A stretch of 16,798 nucleotides of DNA from an uncultured Luteimonas sp. GTDB lineage: Bacteria; Pseudomonadota; Gammaproteobacteria; Xanthomonadales; Xanthomonadaceae. The translations under genes and the position numbers were made by a program. The DNA is taken from assembly GCA_938008415.1 (NCBI GenBank), contig CALLKI010000021.1, positions 1 to 16,798 of the forward strand, in the 5' to 3' direction. Positions 1 to 8,100 of this stretch are shown piece by piece; within the stretch, counting starts at the first letter, position 1, and each line of letters opens with the position of its first letter. The notes under the pieces were generated by a model that worked only from the letters and a program-made list of their open reading frames with translations, ran no database searches and was not told the origin of the DNA.

Positions 1-249
1 GCCGCCATCGACCACATCCGCGACTGGGTGCTGGGCAGCAACGGCAAGTGGGTGACCATGGGCGTGCCGTCCGACGGTTCCTACGGCATCCCCGAAGGGA
101 TCATCTTCGGCTTCCCGGTGACCACCGCCAACGGCGAATACACCATCATCAAGGACCTGCCGATCGACGAGTTCAGCCGCAAGGCCCTGGACAGGACGCT
201 CGCCGAGCTGGAGGAGGAGCGCGCCGGCGTGGCGCACCTGCTGGGCTGA
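1..249 (+). CDS. mdh: Malate dehydrogenase, C-terminal part (5' end outside window)
   Basis: This is the last 82 codons of an NAD-dependent malate dehydrogenase, the TCA enzyme that interconverts malate and oxaloacetate in the cytosol. The frame is open from base 1 to a TGA at 247-249. The visible part reads WVLGSNGKWVTMGVPSDGSY, then GIPEGIIFGFPVTT and an ending LAELEEERAGVAHLLG. I recognise these as the C-terminal domain and final helix of the roughly 328-residue proteobacterial enzyme related to cytosolic eukaryotic MDH. The start, NAD-binding fold and catalytic residues lie upstream of the window. A strong hairpin terminator follows 46 bases after the stop. MDH supplies oxaloacetate, the co-substrate of PrpC encoded further on, but nothing shows the two are co-regulated. 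Confidence 0.95.
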   Translation, partial: AAIDHIRDWVLGSNGKWVTMGVPSDGSYGIPEGIIFGFPVTTANGEYTIIKDLPIDEFSRKALDRTLAELEEERAGVAHLLG

Positions 250-295
250 GGCCCGGCCGTCCGCAAGGCAGCCGGACACCGGTGTTGCAGGAACA

Positions 296-331
296 GCGAA
301 GGGCCCGGGTATTCCCGGGCCCTTCGCGTTT
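296..331. terminator. Bidirectional hairpin terminator between mdh and the M14 peptidase
   Basis: A perfect 14-bp inverted repeat (GCGAAGGGCCCGGG at 296-309, its complement at 314-327) flanks a TATT loop and is followed by GTTT. It sits between two convergent genes, 46 bases after the mdh stop and about 40 bases beyond the stop of the minus-strand peptidase, so it can serve both. The T tract is short, but the GC stem is very strong. Confidence 0.8.
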
Positions 332-370
332 GGGCATGCGGGCCTGTCGGCAGCCAGGCCCTGCCGGCTG

Positions 371-1705
371 TCATTTGCCGGTCAAACCGGGCAAGGGATC
401 GAGCGGATCCAGGTCCCGGTCGATCATCCATACCGTGTCGCGGCCTTCCGGGTCGCGGCTGAGCCGGAACCGCGCCGGGGTGCCGGGGACCGGCGGCGCG
501 TCGCCGAGCGGCAGCAGGTAAAGGCCCTCGGCGTCGATCACGTGGCGCGCGTGGGCTTCGGCGAGATCGCCGGCGTCCGAGATGGTGCCGCCCTTCCACG
601 CCAGCGGGTCGTGGAACCTGATCATCAGGTCGAGCTGCGCGCGCGGCTGGCCCGGGGCCACGACCGTCACCCGGTCGATGCGCAGGTCCGGCCAGACCTC
701 GCCGTTCTCGGGCAGTCCGCTGTACAGCCCGGGATCGACCCCGGCGTGGCTGCCGGTGGCGATGCTGTCGAGCGCGGCGACGAGCGCGAGGAAATACAGC
801 TTGCGCAGCTTCTGCTTCTGCGGGTCGCCGTCGATGCCGCCGGCCTCGATCAGCACCGTGCTCGAGCCCCACTGCGCGGTCAGGTCGCCGAAGGCGCGCG
901 GGTTGAAGGTGTTGTCCCAGCGCGCGATGTGGCCGTGGAGATAGGGTTCGAGCGTGGTACGGATCACCGCGGCCACCTCCATCGCGCGGCGGCGCGTGGC
1001 ATTGACGCTGTTGGCCGCGTCGTAGGGCGGGGCGAGCAGGGCGATCGCGGTCTGTTGCGGCGTGTCGCCCACGCGGTAGCCGGCCTGCTGGTCGTGCAGG
1101 TTGAAGCCGAAGTCCGGACGCACCCGGTCGTACAGGGCCTTGAGGGCCCGGCCCTCGGGTGAGGCCAGCCGGCGCGCGTCGCGGTTGAGGTCGATGCCCT
1201 GCGCGTTACGGCGCTGGAAGCGCGCGGCACCGTCCGGGTTGACGATCGGGAAGAAGTGCAGCGTGGCGCCGTCGCGGATACGCCGCACCAAGGGATGATC
1301 GGGGTGCTCGCCGAGGAAGCGGAACAGGTCGGCCAGCGCCATCGAGCCGGTGCTCTCGTCGCCGTGCATCTGCGACCACAGCAGCACCCGCGTGGCACCG
1401 TGGCCCCAGGTCGCGTGGCGCAGCGGCCGGCCCTCGACGCTGCGGCCGATCTCCTCGAGCGCAAACCCGCGTTCCGGGGCCAGCAGCGGCCTGGCAACTT
1501 CCCACCAGTGCTCCGGCGCGAAGTCGCGCTGCTCCAGCCCGGTGACGCGCAGCCTGGCGTCATAGAGCGCGTCGAGCTCCTGCAGCCAGGGCGGGGGCGG
1601 GGGCATGGTTTGCGCCGTACCGGGGGACGCGGCGGCGGTCGCGGGCGTGGCGAGGCTCATGGTCAGCAGCAGGATGGTCAGGAGGCGGGCGATGCGTCGG
1701 GTCAT
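371..1705 (-). CDS. Secreted M14-family zinc carboxypeptidase
   Basis: The 444-residue product is a metallopeptidase of the M14 (carboxypeptidase A/E) type, expected to trim C-terminal residues from peptides outside the cytoplasm. Residues 1-26 form a signal peptide: MTRR, a Leu/Ile-rich core, then an Ala-rich cleavage zone. Zinc ligands fit H114 and E117 (MHGDES) and H204 (FNLHD). N174-R175 (IDLNRD) fits the substrate carboxylate site, and E287 (VLIEAGG) the catalytic glutamate. A C-terminal region of about 110 residues after the peptidase domain looks like an added β-domain that I cannot name. The start at 1705 puts the signal peptide at the N-terminus; an in-frame ATG at 1729 would add eight residues, and neither has a good Shine-Dalgarno. 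It lies 65 bases downstream of the HTH–citrate synthase gene on the same strand and may share its transcript. The substrate is unknown. Confidence 0.88.
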   Translation of the reverse strand: MTRRIARLLTILLLTMSLATPATAAASPGTAQTMPPPPPWLQELDALYDARLRVTGLEQRDFAPEHWWEVARPLLAPERGFALEEIGRSVEGRPLRHATWGHGATRVLLWSQMHGDESTGSMALADLFRFLGEHPDHPLVRRIRDGATLHFFPIVNPDGAARFQRRNAQGIDLNRDARRLASPEGRALKALYDRVRPDFGFNLHDQQAGYRVGDTPQQTAIALLAPPYDAANSVNATRRRAMEVAAVIRTTLEPYLHGHIARWDNTFNPRAFGDLTAQWGSSTVLIEAGGIDGDPQKQKLRKLYFLALVAALDSIATGSHAGVDPGLYSGLPENGEVWPDLRIDRVTVVAPGQPRAQLDLMIRFHDPLAWKGGTISDAGDLAEAHARHVIDAEGLYLLPLGDAPPVPGTPARFRLSRDPEGRDTVWMIDRDLDPLDPLPGLTGK

Positions 1706-1770
1706 GGCGTTGCCGGTGGTGGGTGCCATCCGCTGGCGGGTGGAATGTGCGGTGGAACGGCAAGGGTACT

Positions 1771-2988
1771 TCATGCCGGGGCGTCGATGGCCGCGCCGAC
1801 GTAGCTCGCCCGCGGCCTGATCAGGCGGCCCATGGCCTGCTGTTCCATGGCGTGCGCGAGCCAGCCGGTGAGCCGTCCCGCCGCGAACACGACCAGTGCA
1901 TGCGGCGCAGGCAGGTCGTGCACGTGGCACAGCGCCGCGAGCAGGAAATCGACGTTGGGCTTCTGGCCGCTGCTTTCGGCCGCGCCGGCGATGATCTCCT
2001 CGATGCCGCGCATCGGCTTCGCGCCGCCGCGCGCCTCGCGCAGCATGTCCAGCAGCGCCGCCGCCCGCGGGTCGCCGTCGGGATAGAGCGCATGGCCGAA
2101 GCCGGGCAGGTCGTCCCCGCGCTGCCAGCGTTCGGCGACGTGGCGGCGTGGCGAGGGAGCATCCAGCGCCTCGCGGATCAGCGCCCAGGCGCGCGCGGTG
2201 GCGCCGCCGTGGCGCGGCCCGGTCATCGCGGCCAGACCCGCGCATGCCGTGGCGTGCAGGTGCGCGCCGGTCGAGGCCACGACGCGCGCCGCGAACGCGG
2301 ACACGTTCAGCTCGTGCTCGGCGCACAGCACCAGCGCCGCGCGCACCAGCCCGGCGAAGCGGTGGTCGCGTGGCCTCCACCGGCGCGCGAGCACCTCGTG
2401 CACCGGCGCGTTGCATGGCGTGGTGCCGACCAGCAGCGCGGCGTTCTGGCGCAGCAGCGTCGCCGCGATCCGGCGGCGTACGGCGGGCGAGGAGCTGTAC
2501 GAATCCGGCACGTCAAGCGCGAGCAGCGGGATCGCGGCCATCGCCCGCGCGACCGGCGGCAGCCGCGCGTCGCCGGCCAGCGTGGCGACGGATTCCGGCC
2601 AGTTCCCCGCGACCGGGGTGGCGAACGGGTCCTCGTCGCCGCAGTCCCACAGCAGCCGCGCGGTGTCCTCGAGCGTTGCGCCCTGGCGCGCCAGCGCGAC
2701 CGCGGAGCGGCCGCGGTACCAGGGACCGTCGGCGCGGATCAGCGAGATCCGCGTTTCCATCACCGGCAGCCCGCGGTCGAGGCTCTGCGCCGCGCCGCGT
2801 GCCGCACCGCGGCCTGCGCGCTTGCGCTGCGCCAGCTTCTCCACGTCGAGCCTGCGGTACACGCGGGTGCGGTGGTCCGGGCCGGGCCGGGACTGCACCA
2901 GGCCGCGGCTGACGTAGGCGTAGAGCGTGGCCGGGGTGATCCCGAGCAGCGCGCAGGCCTGGCGGGCCGGGATGAAGTCGTTGCCCAT
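1771..2988 (-). CDS. HTH (MerR/excisionase-type)–citrate synthase fusion protein, putative regulator
   Basis: The 405-residue protein joins a DNA-binding domain to a citrate synthase. Residues 4-55 read as a MerR/HTH_17-type helix-turn-helix (FIPARQACALLGITPATLYA, then an arginine-rich wing and RRLDVEKLA). A basic Ala/Gly/Arg linker (about 56-70) leads to a citrate synthase domain (about 78-400). The catalytic set appears intact: H260 (GPRHGG), H299 (GFGHALYPDGDPR), D347 (PNVDF), and arginines R372 (GRLTGW) and R391 (RLIRP). It may therefore still bind or condense oxaloacetate and an acyl-CoA. It is divergent from prpB across 126 bp. I infer a regulator of the methylcitrate genes that senses substrate through its enzyme domain; a moonlighting or ordinary citrate synthase is the alternative. 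The start at 2988 is the last ATG before the HTH, and no clear Shine-Dalgarno precedes it. Confidence 0.88.
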   Translation of the reverse strand: MGNDFIPARQACALLGITPATLYAYVSRGLVQSRPGPDHRTRVYRRLDVEKLAQRKRAGRGAARGAAQSLDRGLPVMETRISLIRADGPWYRGRSAVALARQGATLEDTARLLWDCGDEDPFATPVAGNWPESVATLAGDARLPPVARAMAAIPLLALDVPDSYSSSPAVRRRIAATLLRQNAALLVGTTPCNAPVHEVLARRWRPRDHRFAGLVRAALVLCAEHELNVSAFAARVVASTGAHLHATACAGLAAMTGPRHGGATARAWALIREALDAPSPRRHVAERWQRGDDLPGFGHALYPDGDPRAAALLDMLREARGGAKPMRGIEEIIAGAAESSGQKPNVDFLLAALCHVHDLPAPHALVVFAAGRLTGWLAHAMEQQAMGRLIRPRASYVGAAIDAPA

Positions 2989-2997
2989 GGCGACATA

Positions 2998-3024
2998 TTG
3001 ATTGAATCCATCAAGATTGATCAA
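2998..3024. promoter_or_regulatory. Candidate operator: cluster of TTGAT/ATCAA half-sites between the HTH–citrate synthase gene and prpB
   Basis: This AT-rich patch stands out in very GC-rich DNA. It holds TTGAT at 2998-3002, its inverted copy ATCAA at 3010-3014 with 7 bases between, and the 8-bp palindrome TTGATCAA at 3017-3024. The sites end 10 bases before the minus-strand start at 2988 and about 90 bases before the prpB start. A TTGATC at 3017-3022 could also act as a -35 for prpB, with only a weak -10 (CACAGT at 3040-3045). This placement fits a divergent, autoregulated promoter. Which protein binds is inference. Confidence 0.45.
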
Positions 3025-3114
3025 CAGGTCTCGCGGTGCCACAGTAGCGGTGCGCCAGACGGGTTCCGCCGGCCGTCCCGGGCAGGCCCCGGCCTGGCAG
3101 GGAGACGAAGCGAC

Positions 3115-4002
3115 ATGGGCATGCATTCCGCTGGCGCGGCCTTCCGCGCCGCACTCGCCGCCGAATCGCCGCTGCAGGTGGTCGGCGCGATCAACGCCAA
3201 CCACGCGCTGCTGGCCAAGCGTGCCGGCTTCCGCGCGATCTACCTGTCCGGTGGTGGCGTGGCCGCCGGTTCGCTCGGGCTGCCGGACCTCGGCATCAAC
3301 ACGCTCGAGGACGTGCTGGTCGACGTGCGCCGCATCACCGACGTGTGCGACCTGCCGCTGCTGGTGGACATCGACACCGGCTTCGGCCCGTCCGCGTTCA
3401 ACATCGAGCGCACCATCAGGAGCCTGATCAAGGCCGGCGCCGCCGCCTGCCACATCGAGGACCAGGTCGGCGCCAAGCGCTGCGGCCACCGCCCGGGCAA
3501 GGAGATCGTGCCGAAGGAGGAGATGGTCGACCGCATCAAGGCGGCCGCCGACGCGAAGACCGACCCGGACTTCTTCCTGATCGCGCGCACCGACGCGATC
3601 GCGGTGGAGGGCGTGGACGCGGCGATCGAGCGCGCACTGGCCTGCGTGGAGGCCGGTGCCGACGGCATCTTCGCCGAGGCCGCGTACGACCTGGACACCT
3701 ACCGCAGGTTCGTCGAGGCGGTGAAAGTGCCGGTGCTGGCCAACATCACCGAATTCGGCAAGACTCCGCTGTTCTCGCGCGAGGAGCTGGCCAGTGCCGG
3801 CGTGGCCATCCAGCTGTTCCCGCTGTCGGCGTTCCGCGCCGCCAACAAGGCGGCGGAGGCCGTGTACGGGGCGATCCGACGCGATGGCCACCAGCGCAAC
3901 GTGGTGGACATGATGCAGACGCGCGAGGAACTGTACGAGCGCATCGGCTACCACGACTTCGAACGCCGGCTCGACGCGCTGTTCGCGAAGAAGCAGCCAT
4001 GA
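3115..4002 (+). CDS. prpB: 2-methylisocitrate lyase
   Basis: PrpB cleaves 2-methylisocitrate to pyruvate and succinate, the last step of the 2-methylcitrate cycle for propionate breakdown. The product has 295 residues, the usual size. The signature KRCGHR is at 121-126, with C123 the expected catalytic cysteine. The acidic Mg2+-binding residues are visible: D58 (LPDLG), D85 and D87 (LVDIDTGFG) and E115 (HIEDQVGAKRCGH). The KRCGHRPGK form, with no long insertion, separates it from isocitrate lyase. GGAG at 3101-3104 precedes the ATG by 10 bases; a second in-frame ATG follows at 3121. It is the first gene of the operon, with prpC next after 207 bp. Confidence 0.96.
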   Translation: MGMHSAGAAFRAALAAESPLQVVGAINANHALLAKRAGFRAIYLSGGGVAAGSLGLPDLGINTLEDVLVDVRRITDVCDLPLLVDIDTGFGPSAFNIERTIRSLIKAGAAACHIEDQVGAKRCGHRPGKEIVPKEEMVDRIKAAADAKTDPDFFLIARTDAIAVEGVDAAIERALACVEAGADGIFAEAAYDLDTYRRFVEAVKVPVLANITEFGKTPLFSREELASAGVAIQLFPLSAFRAANKAAEAVYGAIRRDGHQRNVVDMMQTREELYERIGYHDFERRLDALFAKKQP

Positions 4003-4043
4003 TGGCGCGCGGGGCACCCACGGGATGGTCGGCCGGCGGGACC

Positions 4044-4098
4044 GGACGGGACACCCGTCCCGCCCGGTGCCCCCCGGCACGTTCCGTCGCGGTGCCGG
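4044..4098 (+). other. Two successive hairpins in the prpB–prpC intergenic region
   Basis: The 207-bp gap between prpB and prpC (4003-4209) holds a 7-bp perfect stem (GGACGGG at 4044-4050, loop ACA, CCCGTCC at 4054-4060). A second 7-bp stem follows (CCGGCAC at 4074-4080, GTGCCGG at 4092-4098, 11-base loop). Neither is followed by a T tract, so they look more like processing or stability elements than terminators. In GC-rich DNA, stems of this size can arise by chance. Confidence 0.35.
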
Positions 4099-4209
4099 CA
4101 CCGCTGCAGACATGACAACGCATCGCGGCCGCGGCAGCGGCCAACCCCGGCGGGCAGCCGCCCGGCGTGCCGCCGGATCCACAGATCCGCAAGACCAGGA
4201 GACGCATCC

Positions 4210-5367
4210 ATGACCGAAGCCACCACCGCCGCGGGGTTCAAGCCCAAGAAGTCCGTCGCCCTCAGCGGCACCGTCGCCGGCAATACGGCCCTGTGCACGG
4301 TCGGCCGCAGCGGCAACGACCTGCACTACCGTGGCTATGACATCAACGACCTGGCCGCGCACTGCGAGTTCGAGGAGGTGGCGTACCTGCTGGTGCACGG
4401 CAAGCTGCCCAACCGCGCCGAGCTGGCCGCCTACAAGGCGAAGCTGAAGGCGCTGCGTGGCCTGCCGGCCGCGGTGAAGGCGGCGCTGGAGCAGCTGCCG
4501 CCCTCGGCGCACCCGATGGACGTGATGCGCACCGGCGTGTCGGTGCTGGGCTGCGTCAAGCCGGAGGCGGCCGACCACAACCATCCCGGTGCGCGCGACA
4601 TCGCCGACCGGCTGCTGGCCTGCCTGGGCTCGATGCTGCTGTACTGGTACCACTACGCCTACAACGGGCGCCGGATCGAGGTGGAGACCGACGATGACAG
4701 TATCGGCGGGCACTTCCTGCACCTGCTGCACGGCAAGGAGCCGCCGGCCAGCTGGGTGCGCGCCATGCACACCTCACTGATCCTCTATGCAGAGCACGAG
4801 TTCAACGCCTCCACCTTCACCGCGCGCGTGATCGCCGGCACCGGCAGCGATTTCCATTCCTGCATCGCCGGCGCCATCGGCGCCCTGCGCGGGCCCAAGC
4901 ACGGCGGCGCCAACGAGGTCGCGTTCGAGGTGCAGAAGCGCTACGAGACGCCGGACGAGGCCGAAGCCGACATCCGTGCCCGGGTCGAGCGCAAGGAGGT
5001 CATCATCGGCTTCGGCCACCCGGTGTACACGATCGGCGACCCGCGCAACGGCATCATCAAGCAGGTGGCGAAGGAACTGTCCGAGGAGGCGGGCAACATG
5101 AAGATGTTCAACATCGCCGAGCGCCTGGAGTCGGTGATGTGGGAGGTCAAGAAGATGTTCCCGAACCTCGACTGGTTCAGCGCCGTGAGCTACCACATGA
5201 TGGGCGTGCCCACCGACATGTTCACGCCGCTGTTCGTGATGTCGCGCACCGCCGGCTGGAGCGCGCACATCATCGAGCAGCGCATCGACGGCAAGATCAT
5301 CCGCCCGAGCGCCAACTACACCGGGCCGGAGAACCTGCCGTTCGTGCCCATCGACCGGCGTCCGTGA
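4210..5367 (+). CDS. prpC: 2-methylcitrate synthase
   Basis: PrpC condenses propionyl-CoA with oxaloacetate to give 2-methylcitrate and CoA, the entry step of the cycle. The 385-residue length matches the short, cytosolic 2-methylcitrate synthase class. Catalytic residues line up with citrate synthase: H231 (GPKHGG), H270 (GFGHPVYTIGDPRNG) and D321 (FPNLDWFSA). Arginines R346 (SRTAGWSAH) and R365 (KIIRPSANYTGP) fit substrate carboxylate binding. The start is fixed by AGGAG at 4197-4201, 8 bases before the ATG. Its position directly after prpB and before acnD supports methylcitrate rather than TCA citrate synthase, although such enzymes often accept acetyl-CoA weakly. It is related to the domain in the divergent HTH–citrate synthase protein, but that copy is more diverged. 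Confidence 0.95.
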   Translation: MTEATTAAGFKPKKSVALSGTVAGNTALCTVGRSGNDLHYRGYDINDLAAHCEFEEVAYLLVHGKLPNRAELAAYKAKLKALRGLPAAVKAALEQLPPSAHPMDVMRTGVSVLGCVKPEAADHNHPGARDIADRLLACLGSMLLYWYHYAYNGRRIEVETDDDSIGGHFLHLLHGKEPPASWVRAMHTSLILYAEHEFNASTFTARVIAGTGSDFHSCIAGAIGALRGPKHGGANEVAFEVQKRYETPDEAEADIRARVERKEVIIGFGHPVYTIGDPRNGIIKQVAKELSEEAGNMKMFNIAERLESVMWEVKKMFPNLDWFSAVSYHMMGVPTDMFTPLFVMSRTAGWSAHIIEQRIDGKIIRPSANYTGPENLPFVPIDRRP

Positions 5368-5451
5368 CGGGGCGCGCGCCGGCGCCCACATGAACACCAG
5401 GCGGGCGCGGATGTCCTCCGCGCCTGTCCCGCTGCAGAAGCATGGGCAGAC

Positions 5452-8070
5452 ATGAACATCCAGTACCGCAAACCGCTTCCCGGCACGAAGTACGACTGGT
5501 ACGACGCGCGCCAGGCCGTCGAGGCCATCCGCCCGGGTGCCTGGTCCACGCTGCCGTACACCGCGCGCGTGCATGCCGAGAACATCGTCCGCCGCGGCGA
5601 ACCGGAGCGGATCAACGACTACCTGCTGCAGCTGATCGACCGCCGTCGCGACCTGGATTTCCCCTGGTATCCCGCGCGCGTGGTGTGCCACGACATCCTG
5701 GGCCAGACCGCGCTGGTGGACCTGGCGGGCCTGCGCGACGCGATCGCGGAGCAGGGGGGCGATCCGTCGGCAGTGAACCCGGTGGTGCCGGTGCAGCTGA
5801 TCGTGGACCACTCGCTCGCGGTCGAGTGCGGCGGCGACGACCCGCGGGCGTTCGAGAAGAACCGCGCCATCGAGGAGCGCCGCAACGCCGACCGCTTCCA
5901 TTTCATCGAATGGTGCCGGCACGCCTTCCGCAACGTCGAGGTGATCCCGCCGGGCAACGGCATCATGCACCAGATCAACCTGGAGAAGATGTCGCCGGTG
6001 GTCTGCGTGCAGGACGGCGTCGCCTTCCCCGACACCTGCGTCGGCACCGACTCGCACACCCCACACGTGGATGCGCTGGGCGTGATCGCCATCGGCGTCG
6101 GCGGCCTGGAGGCCGAGAACGTGATGCTGGGCCGCGCCTCGTGGATGCGCACGCCGGAAATCGTGGCCGTGGAGCTGTCCGGCCGGCCCCGGCCGGGCAT
6201 CACCGCCACCGACATCGTGCTGGCGCTGACCGAGTTCCTGCGCAGGGAGCGCGTGGTCGGCGCCTACCTCGAGTTCCGTGGCGAGGGCGCCGCGTCGCTG
6301 ACCATCGGCGACCGCGCCACCATCTCCAACATGGCGCCGGAATACGGCGCCACCGCGGCGATGTTCTTCATCGACGACAACACCCTGGACTACCTGCGCC
6401 TGACCGGCCGTGACGAGGAGCAGGTACGGCTGGTGGAGACGTATGCGAAGGCCGCCGGCCTGTGGGCCGACGACCTGAAGGATGCACAGTACGAGCGCAC
6501 GCTGCGTTTCGACCTGTCCACGGTCGAGCGCAACATGGCCGGCCCGTCCAACCCGCACCGCCGCCTGCCGACCACGGCGCTGGGCGAGCGCGGCATTGCC
6601 GGCCCGCAGCTGCTGCAGGCCGCACGCGAGCAGGAAGCGCAGGGCCTGCTGCCCGATGGCGCGGTGATCATCGCCGCCATCACCTCCTGCACCAACACCT
6701 CCAACCCGCGCAACGTGATCGCCGCGGGCCTGCTGGCGCGCAATGCCAATGCGCGGGGACTCACGCGCAAGCCGTGGGTCAAGAGCTCGCTGGCGCCCGG
6801 CTCGCGTGCGGTGCAGCTGTATCTGGAGGAAGCCGGGCTGCTGCCCGAGCTGGAGAAGCTGGGCTTCGGCATCGTCGGCTTCGCCTGCACCACCTGCAAC
6901 GGCATGAGTGGTGCGCTGGACCCGAAGATCCAGCAGGAAGTCATCGACCGCGACCTCTACACGGTGGCGGTGCTCTCGGGCAACCGCAACTTCGACGGCC
7001 GCATCCACCCGTATGCCAGGCAGGCGTTCCTGGCCAGCCCGCCGCTGGTGATCGCATACGCCATCGCCGGCACCATCCGCTTCGACATCGAGAAGGACGT
7101 GCTTGGCGTGGATGCCGGGGGCAACGAGGTGCGCCTGAAGGACATCTGGCCCAGCGACGGGGAGATCGACGCCATCGTGCGCGAGTGCGTCCGGCCGGAG
7201 CACTTCCGCAGGGTGTACGGCCCGATGTTCCAGCTGCACGTGGAGCAGGACGGGCCGGTGAAGCCGCTGTACGACTGGCGCCCGGCGAGCACCTACATCC
7301 GCCGCCCGCCGTACTGGGAAGGCGCGCTCGCAGGCGAGCGCACCCTGCGCGGCATGCGGCCGCTGGCGGTGTTCGGCGACAACATCACCACCGACCACAT
7401 TTCCCCGTCCAACGCCATCCTGCCGGACAGTGCGGCCGGCGAGTACCTGGCGAAGATGGGCGTGCCCGAGGAGGACTTCAATTCCTACGCCACGCACCGC
7501 GGCGACCACCTCACCGCGCAGCGCGCCACCTTCGCCAACCCGAAACTGCTCAACGAGATGGTGCGCGACGCAGGTGGCAACATCATCCAGGGCTCGCTGG
7601 CGCGCCTGGAGCCGGAGGGCAGGGTGATGCGCATGTGGGAGGCGATCGAGACCTACATGCAGCGCCGCCAGCCGCTGATCATCATCGCCGGCGCCGACTA
7701 CGGCCAGGGCAGCTCGCGCGACTGGGCCGCCAAGGGCGTGCGCCTGGCCGGGGTGGAGGCCATCGTGGCGGAAGGCTTCGAGCGCATCCACCGCACCAAC
7801 CTGATCGGGATGGGCGTGCTGCCGCTGGAGTTCAAGCCGGGCACCAACCGGATCACGCTCGGCATCGACGGCACCGAGACCTTCGACGTGGTCGGCGAGC
7901 GCCGGCCGCGTGCCGACCTGACCCTGGTGATCCACCGCCGCAACGGCGGGACCATCGAGGTACCCGTCACCTGCCGGCTCGATTCGGACGAGGAGGTCTC
8001 GATCTACGAGGCCGGCGGCGTGCTGCAGCGCTTCGCCCAGGATTTCCTGGAGGCCTCGAAGGCAGTCTGA
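5452..8070 (+). CDS. acnD: 2-methylcitrate dehydratase, Fe/S-dependent AcnD
   Basis: AcnD is an aconitase-family [4Fe-4S] enzyme that dehydrates 2-methylcitrate; PrpF then isomerises the resulting 2-methylaconitate. The 872-residue product opens MNIQYRKPLPGTKYDWYDAR, typical of AcnD. Cluster ligands are C413 (ITSCTNTSNPRNV), C479 and C482 (FACTTCNGMSG). The C-terminal swivel domain carries S754-S755-R756 (ADYGQGSSRDWAAKG), the substrate-binding motif of aconitases. The prpF gene further along supports AcnD over housekeeping AcnA, since acnD and prpF occur as a pair in place of prpD. It follows prpC by 84 bp. The ATG at 5452 has only a poor Shine-Dalgarno. In most related operons prpF follows directly; here a foreign-looking pair of genes intervenes. 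Confidence 0.95.
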   Translation: MNIQYRKPLPGTKYDWYDARQAVEAIRPGAWSTLPYTARVHAENIVRRGEPERINDYLLQLIDRRRDLDFPWYPARVVCHDILGQTALVDLAGLRDAIAEQGGDPSAVNPVVPVQLIVDHSLAVECGGDDPRAFEKNRAIEERRNADRFHFIEWCRHAFRNVEVIPPGNGIMHQINLEKMSPVVCVQDGVAFPDTCVGTDSHTPHVDALGVIAIGVGGLEAENVMLGRASWMRTPEIVAVELSGRPRPGITATDIVLALTEFLRRERVVGAYLEFRGEGAASLTIGDRATISNMAPEYGATAAMFFIDDNTLDYLRLTGRDEEQVRLVETYAKAAGLWADDLKDAQYERTLRFDLSTVERNMAGPSNPHRRLPTTALGERGIAGPQLLQAAREQEAQGLLPDGAVIIAAITSCTNTSNPRNVIAAGLLARNANARGLTRKPWVKSSLAPGSRAVQLYLEEAGLLPELEKLGFGIVGFACTTCNGMSGALDPKIQQEVIDRDLYTVAVLSGNRNFDGRIHPYARQAFLASPPLVIAYAIAGTIRFDIEKDVLGVDAGGNEVRLKDIWPSDGEIDAIVRECVRPEHFRRVYGPMFQLHVEQDGPVKPLYDWRPASTYIRRPPYWEGALAGERTLRGMRPLAVFGDNITTDHISPSNAILPDSAAGEYLAKMGVPEEDFNSYATHRGDHLTAQRATFANPKLLNEMVRDAGGNIIQGSLARLEPEGRVMRMWEAIETYMQRRQPLIIIAGADYGQGSSRDWAAKGVRLAGVEAIVAEGFERIHRTNLIGMGVLPLEFKPGTNRITLGIDGTETFDVVGERRPRADLTLVIHRRNGGTIEVPVTCRLDSDEEVSIYEAGGVLQRFAQDFLEASKAV

Positions 8071-8100
8071 CCCGGTGAATCATCTCCAATAGCCGAAAAT

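Noticed and set aside
1723..3114. Upstream extension of the prpB frame to a much earlier start
   Set aside because: The extension would be antisense to the HTH–citrate synthase gene. PrpB is full length from 3115, where a Shine-Dalgarno is present.
1771..4770. A 999-residue open frame on the minus strand running through prpB and prpC
   Set aside because: Only its last 405 codons (from 2988) form a real protein. The upstream part is antisense to prpB and prpC, rich in Ala, Arg, Val, His and Gln with no domain, as expected from the low stop frequency in GC-rich DNA.
4774..7935. A 1053-residue open frame antisense to prpC and acnD
   Set aside because: It lies opposite highly conserved genes, has the composition of a shadow frame and shows no recognisable domain.
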